From Pseudomonas anguilliseptica (lineage in GTDB: Bacteria; Pseudomonadota; Gammaproteobacteria; Pseudomonadales; Pseudomonadaceae), in the NCBI RefSeq assembly GCF_900105355.1, contig NZ_FNSC01000001.1, positions 4,030,001 to 4,094,000 of the forward strand: a stretch of 64,000 bases of DNA, read 5' to 3'. The position numbers and the translations under genes were made by a program. The notes under the pieces were generated by a model. The model worked only from the letters and a program-made list of their open reading frames with translations. It was not told the origin of the DNA and did no database searches. Positions 24,515 through 33,809 of the stretch are shown piece by piece (within the stretch, counting starts at the first letter, position 1; every line of letters begins with the position of its first letter).

Positions 24515-25786
24515 TTATTCGAACGGGATGGTTCGCGGCGCTCTGGATGTGTCTGCAACGATAACCGGTGATCTGGCTGGCGGTTGAACTGGTGCTGCTG
24601 TGGCTACTGCGCTCTGTTCGCTCTGCTCACCGCGCGCAGTAGTCACAGCGGCAACGGTTTGAACCTGGGGCGGCAATATGCCGGTAGCGGTTTGCTGACC
24701 AGTCCAGGGCGTTATGCGCTCACCATCAACGTCACAGTAAACATCAATTTCACCCTCGTAATACTGGCAATCAGTGATGGCAACAATGCGGCGCATACCG
24801 GTAACGGTAGCAAGCAAGACTTGGCGGTTTAGATCTGGGTTTGGGTCTGATGCCTTGGATTTGTCGAGATAACCAGCAACGCGCCAGGTAGTGGATAAGA
24901 CCACCTTAGGGGGCTGATCTGCAGGGACGACTGTAGTAACAACCTGCTCTGAAAGTAACGGACTAGTAACAGGCTCAAGACCTGGAGGCGGCGGATTTAC
25001 CATAGCTGGGGATTGTTCAGGCTGAATTGCTGGGACTGACTTAGATTCCTTTGGTTGAACTGGGGCTTGAAGATAATCAAGTACAGCGATAACACCGAAA
25101 ATAGGCCCGAGAGTGCCGAATATCAGACAGAACCATAGCCACTTGGAATGCCAAATATTGGAGCGTTTGTCTGCCATGGTTTCGTCACCAGCAGAGACGC
25201 TATCTGACTGGGTTGCACTGCGGTAGTACTGGTAAATCTCTGGCTTATAGGTGCCAGTGGTTTGCCGGATAAGGAGGCGCTTCGGAGGGTTATCACCGGT
25301 GGGACAACCCTTGTAAATATCGACGCGGAATCGCTTGGTTGAACCAAGAGCATCGAGCTTTTCCATACGGTAGGCATGGGCAACCAGCTTGCGAACCCAG
25401 GAACTCAAGTCGGCTGCATCCTGGGTGACCAGAATCACGCGCATAGCCTTGCCGGTGGCGTCTACGCGATGGCGGTGCTCTTTGAGTAACGCCATGTCCT
25501 GGACAGGAACCTGATTAACCTTTTGGCCTGACGGATACTTGCGCCAAACCTCGTCGAGTATCAGCACGCAACCGTTCGGAATGCTTTCGGAAAACTCAAT
25601 ATCCTCGTACCAATCATCGGGCAGCTGGGTTATTTCGCCGCCATAAACGGAGGTGAGCAAAGATACCTCTAAGGGAATGTTGGTAACTACGTGCCTCCCC
25701 TCTTTCAACGAAGGAATAACGCAGTACTCAACTACACCGTATGACTTGCCAGAGCCTGGAAGGCCCATGTATGCGTCAATTGCCAT
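24515..25786 (-). CDS. zot: Zot/pI-like phage assembly ATPase (unit 2)
   Basis: Identical in protein to the unit 1 copy (423 aa, Walker A GLPGSGKS, one membrane helix). The silent difference seen is G at 25679 where unit 1 has A at 19087; unit 3 also has G. Confidence 0.93.
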   Translation of the reverse strand: MAIDAYMGLPGSGKSYGVVEYCVIPSLKEGRHVVTNIPLEVSLLTSVYGGEITQLPDDWYEDIEFSESIPNGCVLILDEVWRKYPSGQKVNQVPVQDMALLKEHRHRVDATGKAMRVILVTQDAADLSSWVRKLVAHAYRMEKLDALGSTKRFRVDIYKGCPTGDNPPKRLLIRQTTGTYKPEIYQYYRSATQSDSVSAGDETMADKRSNIWHSKWLWFCLIFGTLGPIFGVIAVLDYLQAPVQPKESKSVPAIQPEQSPAMVNPPPPGLEPVTSPLLSEQVVTTVVPADQPPKVVLSTTWRVAGYLDKSKASDPNPDLNRQVLLATVTGMRRIVAITDCQYYEGEIDVYCDVDGERITPWTGQQTATGILPPQVQTVAAVTTARGEQSEQSAVATAAPVQPPARSPVIVADTSRAPRTIPFE

Positions 25787-25791
25787 AATGA

Positions 25792-26082
25792 TTACCTTCC
25801 GATGAATGGGATTTTTGACCAAACCCAGCGAGTGGTTATGGCACTGATAACTAGCTGAATTCCCCAGTTGAACTGTATCAACTGAAGAAAGTAGCCAAAG
25901 GGGCCAGTCCACTGGGCGAGCAAGGAAACAGCCTGATCGAGAAATTCAGGCGGAACTTGATCACTAATAAAGTCGGCAATCTCAGCAAGAAAGTCTGAAT
26001 AAAGCTTCTTTGGATACCAGCCTAAAAGCTCCATTAACCAGTCTAAAAAATTGCTTATTTGCAACTTGATCCAATCAATCAT
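25792..26082 (-). CDS. pVI-like minor coat protein, DUF2523-type (unit 2)
   Basis: Identical 96-residue protein to unit 1 (MIDWIKLQISNFLDWLMELL...), placed between the pIII-like and zot genes. Confidence 0.8.
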   Translation of the reverse strand: MIDWIKLQISNFLDWLMELLGWYPKKLYSDFLAEIADFISDQVPPEFLDQAVSLLAQWTGPFGYFLQLIQFNWGIQLVISAITTRWVWSKIPFIGR

Positions 26083-26085
26083 AAG

Positions 26086-27573
26086 TCACCCGAAGAATAT
26101 CCAAACAGCGGCAAGCGCCCATAGGGTTTTAGCAATGAGAGTTATTAAATCCTCATTACCAGCAATAACAGCGCAATGGCCGTCATAAGTTACTGGGCCG
26201 AGAAGCTCAGTTTGACCCGTAAAAGTTGGACAAGCACCGCCAGAGGGAGCTTGGAGCTGACGCAACTTAGAAGGAATAGGCGAATTATCAACAGTATCGA
26301 AAAAAGTTGTAGTGGACTCAGCAAAGCTAGGAACTTCTTCTAGTTCTGGAAATGGAATATCAGCACCACCGCCCTCTCCTTCGCCGCAGTCGTCACCAGT
26401 GCAGTCGCCGAAGCCGTCACCGTCGCCATCGGGGTTGCCATTTTTATCGGGGCAGTTATCACCTGTACAAGTGCCAGAGACACTCTCAGTAGTGCCATTG
26501 CCATCCTTGATAGTGGTAGTTGTCGTAGTGGTGGTTTTGGTGGTACAGGCGCTGCCTTTGCAGCTTGTAGCGGTCTGAACATCGGTTTTAGTGATCTTAG
26601 TCTTACCGTCTGGCTGAGGCTTAGTATCGACCTTAGTTGCAATACTAATGCCCTCTCCTACTGCCTTGTTAAGGGCTTCTGAGCACTTGAATTCGGAACC
26701 TACAAAACCGCACTTTGTTTTACCCTCAGAGGCTTCAAACTTGGAGCTGACACAGACCTGATTGCCCTGGGAATCGGTAGTGTAAGTGCATGGCTTCTGC
26801 TCTTTCTTTTTCTCAAGCTCTTTGAGGGTGCAAGCTGGAGAACCAGGGTCAGCACAGATAGTGTCTGATGGTTTTTGCCCGCTACCAGTAGCTGGCGGAG
26901 TGTAATTGCCAGTTAGGACGGTTGAGGCCTTGCACTTGTATGTGCCGGGCTGAGAAACACCAGGGACGAGTACGCCCTCGCTAAAGTATGGGACAGCAGG
27001 TGTTGGAGGAAAATACTTGCAATCTGCCTCTGGCTTGAAACCTTCAGCGGTTGAAACTTCGCAACCATCTTTATTCTGCATGGCTTCAGCCTGGGGAGGG
27101 CCGCCGGGTGTTTCATACATCCAGAATCGACGGACGCCTCCAGTACCCGCGTAATACTTACATTGTGTTTGAGGGAGAGCTGTATTGAGGCTAACGCAAA
27201 CACCGCCTTGAATAACGCGAGGCGGTGCTACGGATTCATCAAAACAAACAGAGCCATCTGGGTCGACGGGAGAAACGCACTTGCCGAGTAGAATGTCATA
27301 AGTTGAATTAGGGTCAGCACATTGATCACCGTAGCGATAAATATAAAGATTGAAGCCGTTACCGGGACTAGTTACTACACGGCAAACCCAAAAAGAGGAG
27401 TGGGGGTCACAGAACTGGACACTATGCCAACCATTACCGGTAATTGTAGCTTGGGCAGCCGCTTGGGGCGTGGGGCCTTGATGGTTCCCGGCGCCGTGGG
27501 CTTGCCAATAATAGGCCTGAGCAAAAGAAGAAGATGAAAATAGAAAAAGGGCAATTAAAATTATTGAACGCAT
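26086..27573 (-). CDS. pIII-like adsorption/minor coat protein (unit 2)
   Basis: Identical 495-residue protein to unit 1, with signal peptide, Cys-rich ectodomain, Thr run, Gly/Asp linker and C-terminal anchor. Unit 3 carries a variant form. Confidence 0.85.
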   Translation of the reverse strand: MRSIILIALFLFSSSSFAQAYYWQAHGAGNHQGPTPQAAAQATITGNGWHSVQFCDPHSSFWVCRVVTSPGNGFNLYIYRYGDQCADPNSTYDILLGKCVSPVDPDGSVCFDESVAPPRVIQGGVCVSLNTALPQTQCKYYAGTGGVRRFWMYETPGGPPQAEAMQNKDGCEVSTAEGFKPEADCKYFPPTPAVPYFSEGVLVPGVSQPGTYKCKASTVLTGNYTPPATGSGQKPSDTICADPGSPACTLKELEKKKEQKPCTYTTDSQGNQVCVSSKFEASEGKTKCGFVGSEFKCSEALNKAVGEGISIATKVDTKPQPDGKTKITKTDVQTATSCKGSACTTKTTTTTTTTIKDGNGTTESVSGTCTGDNCPDKNGNPDGDGDGFGDCTGDDCGEGEGGGADIPFPELEEVPSFAESTTTFFDTVDNSPIPSKLRQLQAPSGGACPTFTGQTELLGPVTYDGHCAVIAGNEDLITLIAKTLWALAAVWIFFG

Positions 27574-27584
27574 TAGATACACCC

Positions 27585-27659
27585 TTAAAGACCATGAAAG
27601 AAAGAGTGAGCGGCAAGAATTCCGGTTATGAAAAAAACGAGTCCATACAAGTCAGCCAT
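27585..27659 (-). CDS. 24-residue hydrophobic peptide, pVII/pIX-like candidate (unit 2)
   Basis: The same ORF and ribosome site (GAGGT, eight bases) as in unit 1 at 20993-21067. Confidence 0.58.
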   Translation of the reverse strand: MADLYGLVFFITGILAAHSFFHGL

Positions 27660-27675
27660 CGTTATTACCTCGAAT

Positions 27676-27700
27676 AAAAAAGGGCCGGTTAAGGCCCTTT
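27676..27700 (-). terminator. Terminator after the major coat gene (unit 2)
   Basis: Copy of the AAAGGGCC/GGCCCTTT hairpin with T-run. Confidence 0.9.
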
Positions 27701-27715
27701 ATGCTGTAGGCGCTG

Positions 27716-27934
27716 TTACTTGCCGCCGCGAGCCATGGAAACGAGCTTGTAGATACCGAAAGAGAGAGCAGCGACGCCGAGGAGGATTACGCCAATGGCG
27801 ACCATGCCGCCCTTTACGGGAGCCATTTCGGCAGTAGCTGCGGCGGTCATGTCGGCCAGACCTTCAGCGAAGGCAGGCGAAGCGATGATTAGAGTTGCAG
27901 CACCGGCGGCGAGAAGTTGTTTCAGTTGTTTCAT
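27716..27934 (-). CDS. Major coat protein, pVIII-like (unit 2)
   Basis: Identical 72-residue precursor to unit 1: signal peptide, acidic segment, single helix, basic tail. Confidence 0.93.
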   Translation of the reverse strand: MKQLKQLLAAGAATLIIASPAFAEGLADMTAAATAEMAPVKGGMVAIGVILLGVAALSFGIYKLVSMARGGK

Positions 27935-27942
27935 ATGTCACC

Positions 27943-28182
27943 TCAGAAGGGTTTGTGCTTTTGAACGAAGTGGTACAGATACCTGACCGAGAAGGAGACA
28001 ACCCCTAACGTCGTGTACAGGCTGAATCCGAGGACTACAGCGAGGCCCATTTGTACTGGATCAAGCTGTACGACCTCGAAAGGTGCAGGGACTGGAACAA
28101 GTGTCCAGACCCCATTACATAGGGGGGCACCGTCAGCAGCGACTGTTACGTCACCGTCGCAAATGAGAGTGCCAGCGGCCAT
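27943..28182 (-). CDS. Probable minor coat/membrane protein, 79 aa (unit 2)
   Basis: Identical to the unit 1 protein at 21351-21590; one membrane helix and two N-terminal Cys. Confidence 0.7.
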   Translation of the reverse strand: MAAGTLICDGDVTVAADGAPLCNGVWTLVPVPAPFEVVQLDPVQMGLAVVLGFSLYTTLGVVSFSVRYLYHFVQKHKPF

Positions 28183-28476
28183 TTAGCTGGCAGCCTGTAC
28201 GCGAGAAGTAGCCGCGGCCGAAAGCTTGCGAGCCTGGCGCGGATCGATGTCAATGGTGATGCGTTCGTCTTTAACACCGATGGTCAAATCGGCTTCATAT
28301 TCGCCGGCCTGGAGTACTTCGCTCGGCTGAGTGCAGTAGTACGAAAACTTTTGAGGAAACGGGACGCCGGGCAGATGCGCGTAGGCTTCGGCCATCGTGT
28401 AAGGCTTGCCAGAACCCTTGGCAGTGCCAGAACGGTAATTGCCAGTAGTGGTGATTTTCATAGTCAGTGCGGTCAT
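28183..28476 (-). CDS. Phage ssDNA-binding protein, gpV-like (unit 2)
   Basis: Identical 97-residue protein to unit 1. Confidence 0.82.
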   Translation of the reverse strand: MTALTMKITTTGNYRSGTAKGSGKPYTMAEAYAHLPGVPFPQKFSYYCTQPSEVLQAGEYEADLTIGVKDERITIDIDPRQARKLSAAATSRVQAAS

Positions 28477-28544
28477 GGTGTTGCCCTCTTGCTAGTGGCA
28501 GCTCAGCGCGTTGGCTGGCCGTTGGTTTGCCCTTGTGGGCGGAA

Positions 28545-28778
28545 TCAGTAGCCCATCCATTCGGCAATGCAGGACGTGCCTTTTTCTTGCCGTTCGACGA
28601 ACCAAAATTTTTCGGGTTTAGCGCCCTGCTCTTTCCGAAGTTCAACCGCGGCTAGTGCCTGATCGACGGATTCAGCCAAAACCGGATTAAGAAATGCGGT
28701 ACGGGTCTGCTGCTGGAAAGCAAGGTTGCGACGCTGGCCAGCGCTGAGCTGAGTGCCCTGGAAGCTGACGGTTTTCAT
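28545..28778 (-). CDS. Phage protein of 77 aa, function unknown (unit 2)
   Basis: Identical to the unit 1 protein; start overlaps the CxxC micro-protein by 4 bp. Confidence 0.65.
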   Translation of the reverse strand: MKTVSFQGTQLSAGQRRNLAFQQQTRTAFLNPVLAESVDQALAAVELRKEQGAKPEKFWFVERQEKGTSCIAEWMGY

Positions 28779-28942
28779 GCGGCAACCTCTGAGCAAGCTG
28801 CGTCAAGGCAATCAGGGCATATGGCAAATTCAGGCGGCAGGCGGTGGTCTGCAATCAGGTCTGGAGACTGGGCAGGCTGGGCCATTAGCTGACCCATTGA
28901 CGTCTCACAGAGGTCGCAAAAAACGCGGTCGTGAATAATCAT
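28775..28942 (-). CDS. 55-residue double-CxxC micro-protein (unit 2)
   Basis: Identical to the unit 1 ORF at 22183-22350, with 4-bp overlaps to rep and to the 77-aa gene. Confidence 0.7.
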   Translation of the reverse strand: MIIHDRVFCDLCETSMGQLMAQPAQSPDLIADHRLPPEFAICPDCLDAACSEVAA

Positions 28943-30078
28943 GCGGCCACCTGCTGAAGGTGGTTAGGGCGCTGATACCAAGAAGGTATCTGTAAATTCA
29001 TTACCTTATTAATTTCACGAGACTGACGAACGAAGACCGGAGCAAAGCGGCTGGTATCACATGCATTACGAATGTTGATGCCAATACGATTAAGCCGAGC
29101 TGCGTGAGTCTCAAATGCACGCTGTGAGACGTTATGAGGCTGGCCATGCATCCAAATAAGGGCATGCGATGCGGTAGCGTTTGCGGAGGCTCTGCCCTTG
29201 CAGATTCCTTCCTCAATAAGCTTGTCAGCAATCGTCATCATGTCCATAGCTGTAACCTTCAATCGGTCGTCGACCTTCAAAAACTCGTCGTGGAGTTCGG
29301 CATATCGCCTTTCGTCAAAGAAGCCCCAGTAGCTGAGGTTTTCGCGCTGGAGAAGCTCACTTTTTAGCTCCTGCTCCATACGAACAACGCCATGCTCAGC
29401 GCAGTAGTTGCGGACACGCTGGGCATAGGCAAATTCGGAGGATGTTTCGCCATAAAGGCGCTTGAGCTTGGGCAGCAGGTTGGCATCCATTTCGAACGCC
29501 TTGTCATATGCCTTGCGATACTGGAGCCGACCGCCTTTACCATTACCCTTTGGCGTCCAAGTCACTGATCGGCCGTTTGGATAGAGGAAGCCGATTGAAT
29601 GGCCAATACGCTGGCTAGAGACGCCACGGAGATAGGCAAGTACGTTGCCCTCACCTACCGAGACGTTAGTGGTTAGGTCGATACGCTCTATCTTTGCGCC
29701 GTCGCTAACCATCTGTTCATCAAAAGTACCTTTGAAGCCCTGCACTTGGCGCTGGCTAAAAATGGTGCCTTTGGTGAAGCCAGGAAGGCCGTATTGCGCC
29801 AGAAGTGAGTTGTAGACAGAAATACACTGGTCAATAGTGGTAAAGCCGAAAAGGTTATCTAGACGCCCTACTCGGCTTGGATTTCCTTCAACACGAACTT
29901 TGCGTCCCTGGACATGAATCGTCACAGATGTTGAGTGACTAGCTTCATGCTTAAAACGGGGCTGCCGACTGCTAAGAATTTCGTTTGTATTGGCGTCTAT
30001 AGTGAGCGTGAAAACGTCACAGACGACCGGGAGGTCGTGGGCGTGTTCCTGCGAAACTGTGAGCCAATCGATAAGCAT
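28939..30078 (-). CDS. Phage replication initiation protein, II/X family (unit 2)
   Basis: 379 residues; differs from unit 1 by one residue seen, Asp in TAMDMMTIAD where unit 1 has Gly. Otherwise the same rolling-circle initiator. Confidence 0.87.
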   Translation of the reverse strand: MLIDWLTVSQEHAHDLPVVCDVFTLTIDANTNEILSSRQPRFKHEASHSTSVTIHVQGRKVRVEGNPSRVGRLDNLFGFTTIDQCISVYNSLLAQYGLPGFTKGTIFSQRQVQGFKGTFDEQMVSDGAKIERIDLTTNVSVGEGNVLAYLRGVSSQRIGHSIGFLYPNGRSVTWTPKGNGKGGRLQYRKAYDKAFEMDANLLPKLKRLYGETSSEFAYAQRVRNYCAEHGVVRMEQELKSELLQRENLSYWGFFDERRYAELHDEFLKVDDRLKVTAMDMMTIADKLIEEGICKGRASANATASHALIWMHGQPHNVSQRAFETHAARLNRIGINIRNACDTSRFAPVFVRQSREINKVMNLQIPSWYQRPNHLQQVAA

Positions 30079-30131
30079 GTCGACAAATCACTTTGTTGAT
30101 ATGCGGCGGATTGTGTATTTGTCGACAAATC
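30078..30131. promoter_or_regulatory. Divergent control region with paired TGTCGACAAATC repeats (unit 2)
   Basis: Copy of the operator-like pair at 23486-23539; repeats at 30078-30089 and 30120-30131. Confidence 0.7.
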
Positions 30132-30182
30132 GCTGTCAATACATTTCAGCAGGTAAAACGTAGAATCCACGAGGAAAAGCCC

Positions 30183-30389
30183 ATGGAGTCAAAAGACATG
30201 ACAGACCAGCTACGTCTCACGAAGGACGAGCAGGAGTTGCTGCGGAAAAAGTCTATAGAAATCAATAACATACTAATAAAGCACGGACACAGACCGCTAG
30301 ACGATCCCAAGCTTTTGCATAAAATCCTTGAAATATCATTGCCTTACGTGAGGGCAAAGCCTGACGGGGAGCTGTGGATTGAAGTGTGA
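30183..30389 (+). CDS. Small putative repressor, divergent from rep (unit 2)
   Basis: Identical to the 68-residue unit 1 protein. Two copies of the regulator in one array would raise repression in trans. Confidence 0.65.
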   Translation: MESKDMTDQLRLTKDEQELLRKKSIEINNILIKHGHRPLDDPKLLHKILEISLPYVRAKPDGELWIEV

Positions 30390-30683
30390 CCGAAGAACTC
30401 TTCGGTAAAGTGGGGGTGTAACAGCACCCCCACCCGTTCGCGCGCGAATCCGAAGGCGAGAGAGGCACCGACGCTGCCGGACGTTCGTCCTCTGCTTGGC
30501 AGGGGTTCCCCCTAGCGCAAAGCGCTACCCCAAATGACTATGACGACGAACACTGAGGCACGCTAAGAGCCGATTTGCTGTCGCGTGTGTACCTGAAGGG
30601 ATTTACCTCCGGGACCCACCACCGAATGAACCTGACGTGCTTCTGCCGATGCGAAAAAGCAGGTTGATCAATGAAGGGGGTGG
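30390..30683. other. Hairpin-rich region: probable phage origin and packaging signal (unit 2)
   Basis: Copy of the four-hairpin region at 23798-24091. Confidence 0.7.
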
Positions 30684-30914
30684 TCAGAGGTCGAGGATCT
30701 TCCGGGCAAGTACCTGGAGGTCAGAAACGAGAGCATCGAGGCTGGAGGATTCAGCATCGAGCTGGGCGAGCCTGGAGCGCATCTGCCGAAGGTCAGCAAC
30801 AAGTCGCGGGTAATCAGTCAGCACATGGCACACCGCATCCAGGGCATCCCTGGACGGTGCGTAGAGCTGTGCTTGTTTGATCAGATGAGGCGGGATATCG
30901 AGGGGCGTTCGCAT
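30684..30914 (-). CDS. 76-aa phage protein, coiled-coil-like (unit 2)
   Basis: Identical to the unit 1 ORF at 24092-24322. Function unknown. Confidence 0.5.
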   Translation of the reverse strand: MRTPLDIPPHLIKQAQLYAPSRDALDAVCHVLTDYPRLVADLRQMRSRLAQLDAESSSLDALVSDLQVLARKILDL

Positions 30915-30970
30915 AATGGCCGTTACATTAAATCGGCCCTGGAGGCGTTGCCAGTATCCAGAGCCGCTTG

Positions 30971-30998
30971 AACGTAACGCCTGTGAATTATGCGAAGC
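30971..30998. other. Phage attachment site between units 2 and 3
   Basis: Same sequence as the unit 1/2 junction at 24379-24406, including the XerD-type arm TTATGCGAAGC. Confidence 0.78.
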
Positions 30999-31106
30999 CT
31001 CTAGTCAGGAAGGCGCCAGAACGGCGCTGTGCTTTGCGTTCTACGCGATCTGGTATCACGCAGCGGGTTTTAATCAAAAGCGCTCAGAAAACGATTCTAG
31101 GCGGTT

Positions 31107-32378
31107 TTATTCGAACGGGATGGTTCGCGGCGCTCTGGATGTGTCTGCAACGATAACCGGTGATCTGGCTGGCGGTTGAACTGGTGCTGCTGTGGCTACT
31201 GCGCTCTGTTCGCTCTGCTCACCGCGCGCAGTAGTCACAGCGGCAACGGTTTGAACCTGGGGCGGCAATATGCCGGTAGCGGTTTGCTGACCAGTCCAGG
31301 GCGTTATGCGCTCACCATCAACGTCACAGTAAACATCAATTTCACCCTCGTAATACTGGCAATCAGTGATGGCAACAATGCGGCGCATACCGGTAACGGT
31401 AGCAAGCAAGACTTGGCGGTTTAGATCTGGGTTTGGGTCTGATGCCTTGGATTTGTCGAGATAACCAGCAACGCGCCAGGTAGTGGATAAGACCACCTTA
31501 GGGGGCTGATCTGCAGGGACGACTGTAGTAACAACCTGCTCTGAAAGTAACGGACTAGTAACAGGCTCAAGACCTGGAGGCGGCGGATTTACCATAGCTG
31601 GGGATTGTTCAGGCTGAATTGCTGGGACTGACTTAGATTCCTTTGGTTGAACTGGGGCTTGAAGATAATCAAGTACAGCGATAACACCGAAAATAGGCCC
31701 GAGAGTGCCGAATATCAGACAGAACCATAGCCACTTGGAATGCCAAATATTGGAGCGTTTGTCTGCCATGGTTTCGTCACCAGCAGAGACGCTATCTGAC
31801 TGGGTTGCACTGCGGTAGTACTGGTAAATCTCTGGCTTATAGGTGCCAGTGGTTTGCCGGATAAGGAGGCGCTTCGGAGGGTTATCACCGGTGGGACAAC
31901 CCTTGTAAATATCGACGCGGAATCGCTTGGTTGAACCAAGAGCATCGAGCTTTTCCATACGGTAGGCATGGGCAACCAGCTTGCGAACCCAGGAACTCAA
32001 GTCGGCTGCATCCTGGGTGACCAGAATCACGCGCATAGCCTTGCCGGTGGCGTCTACGCGATGGCGGTGCTCTTTGAGTAACGCCATGTCCTGGACAGGA
32101 ACCTGATTAACCTTTTGGCCTGACGGATACTTGCGCCAAACCTCGTCGAGTATCAGCACGCAACCGTTCGGAATGCTTTCGGAAAACTCAATATCCTCGT
32201 ACCAATCATCGGGCAGCTGGGTTATTTCGCCGCCATAAACGGAGGTGAGCAAAGATACCTCTAAGGGAATGTTGGTAACTACGTGCCTCCCCTCTTTCAA
32301 CGAAGGAATAACGCAGTACTCAACTACACCGTATGACTTGCCAGAGCCTGGAAGGCCCATGTATGCGTCAATTGCCAT
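31107..32378 (-). CDS. zot: Zot/pI-like phage assembly ATPase (unit 3)
   Basis: Full-length and identical in protein to the other two. Cut off from its normal upstream promoters by the IS66 in the adsorption gene, so its expression is uncertain. Confidence 0.92.
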   Translation of the reverse strand: MAIDAYMGLPGSGKSYGVVEYCVIPSLKEGRHVVTNIPLEVSLLTSVYGGEITQLPDDWYEDIEFSESIPNGCVLILDEVWRKYPSGQKVNQVPVQDMALLKEHRHRVDATGKAMRVILVTQDAADLSSWVRKLVAHAYRMEKLDALGSTKRFRVDIYKGCPTGDNPPKRLLIRQTTGTYKPEIYQYYRSATQSDSVSAGDETMADKRSNIWHSKWLWFCLIFGTLGPIFGVIAVLDYLQAPVQPKESKSVPAIQPEQSPAMVNPPPPGLEPVTSPLLSEQVVTTVVPADQPPKVVLSTTWRVAGYLDKSKASDPNPDLNRQVLLATVTGMRRIVAITDCQYYEGEIDVYCDVDGERITPWTGQQTATGILPPQVQTVAAVTTARGEQSEQSAVATAAPVQPPARSPVIVADTSRAPRTIPFE

Positions 32379-32383
32379 AATGA

Positions 32384-32674
32384 TTACCTTCCGATGAATG
32401 GGATTTTTGACCAAACCCAGCGAGTGGTTATGGCACTGATAACTAGCTGAATTCCCCAGTTGAACTGTATCAACTGAAGAAAGTAGCCAAAGGGGCCAGT
32501 CCACTGGGCGAGCAAGGAAACAGCCTGATCGAGAAATTCAGGCGGAACTTGATCACTAATAAAGTCGGCAATCTCAGCAAGAAAGTCTGAATAAAGCTTC
32601 TTTGGATACCAGCCTAAAAGCTCCATTAACCAGTCTAAAAAATTGCTTATTTGCAACTTGATCCAATCAATCAT
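32384..32674 (-). CDS. pVI-like minor coat protein, DUF2523-type (unit 3)
   Basis: Identical 96-residue protein to units 1 and 2. Confidence 0.8.
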   Translation of the reverse strand: MIDWIKLQISNFLDWLMELLGWYPKKLYSDFLAEIADFISDQVPPEFLDQAVSLLAQWTGPFGYFLQLIQFNWGIQLVISAITTRWVWSKIPFIGR

Positions 32675-32677
32675 AAG

Positions 32678-33809
32678 TCACCCGAAGAATATCCAAACAG
32701 CGGCAAGCGCCCATAGGGTTTTAGCAATGAGAGTTATTAAATCCTCATTACCAGCAATAACAGCGCAATGGCCGTCATAAGTTACTGGGCCGAGAAGCTC
32801 AGTTTGACCCGTAAAAGTTGGACAAGCACCGCCAGAGGGAGCTTGGAGCTGACGCAACTTAGAAGGAATAGGCGAATTATCAACAGTATCGAAAAAAGTT
32901 GTAGTGGACTCAGCAAAGCTAGGAACTTCTTCTAGTTCTGGAAATGGAATATCAGCACCACCGCCCTCTCCTTCGCCGCAGTCGTCACCAGTGCAGTCGC
33001 CGAAGCCGTCACCGTCGCCATCGGGGTTGCCATTTTTATCGGGGCAGTTATCACCTGTACAAGTGCCAGAGACACTCTCAGTAGTGCCATTGCCATCCTT
33101 GATAGTGGTAGTTGTCGTCGTGGTGGTTTTGGTGGTACAGGCGCTGCCTTTGCAGTTTGTAGCGGTCTGAACATCGGTTTTAGTGATCTTAGTCTTACCG
33201 TCTGGCTGAGGCTTAGTGTCGACCTTAGTTGCGATACTAATGCCCTCTCCTACTGCCTTGTTGAGGTCTTCTGAGCACTTGAATTCGGAACCTACAAAAC
33301 CGCACTTTGTTTTACCCTCAGAGGCTTCAAACTTGGAGCTGACACAGACCTGATTGCCCTGGGAATCGGTAGTGTAAGTGCATGGCTTCTGCTCTTTCTT
33401 TTTCTCAAGCTCTTTGAGGGTGCAAGCTGGAGAACCAGGGTCAGCACAGATAGTGTCTGATGGTTTTTGCCCGCTACCAGTAGCTGGCGGAGTGTAATTG
33501 CCAGTTAGGACGGTTGAGGCCTTGCACTTGTATGTGCCGGGCTGAGAAACACCAGGGACGAGTACGCCCTCGCTAAAGTATGGGACAGCAGGTGTTGGAG
33601 GAAAATACTTGCAATCTGCCTCTGGCTTGAAACCTTCAGCGGTTGAAACTTCGCAACCATCTTTATTCTGCATGGCTTCAGCCTGGGGAGGGCCGCCGGG
33701 TGTTTCATACATCCAGAATCGACGGACGCCTCCAGTACCCGCGTAATACTTACATCGTGTTTGAGGGAGAGCGGTATTGAGGCTAACGCAAACACCGCCT
33801 TGAATAACG
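32678..33809 (-). pseudogene. pIII-like adsorption protein, 5'-truncated by IS66 (unit 3)
   Basis: The last 377 codons of the gene remain (from VIQGGVCVSLNTALPQTRCK onward); the signal peptide and first part of the ectodomain are gone. An ORF runs on into IS66 and would give a protein with no signal peptide. Substitutions relative to units 1/2 at 33119, 33156, 33217-33265 and 33754-33772 give changes such as ATSCKGS to ATNCKGS and SEALNKA to SEDLNKA. Confidence 0.9.

Larger units (their letters stand above)
24407..30998 (-). mobile_element. Inovirus prophage unit 2, complete
   Basis: An exact-length (6,592 bp) second copy, head to tail with unit 1. All genes are intact. With unit 1 it provides two origins (about 23.8 and 30.4 kb) flanking a full genome, so replication across the tandem can release a complete phage circle without excision. 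Confidence 0.95.
30999..33809 (-). mobile_element. Inovirus prophage unit 3, truncated by IS66 copy 3
   Basis: Only 2,811 bp remain (zot, pVI-like, and the 3' part of the pIII-like gene). The rest, including the coat, ssDNA-binding and rep genes, the origin and the right-hand dif half-site, is absent from this side of the IS66. Its pIII-like gene carries a cluster of substitutions relative to units 1 and 2, so it descends from a slightly different phage. Confidence 0.93.

Noticed and set aside
17815..33809. Possibility of a CRISPR array or gene-cassette array because of the long repeats
   Set aside because: The period is 6.6 kb with complete phage gene content; there are no short repeats with spacers and no cas or integron integrase genes.
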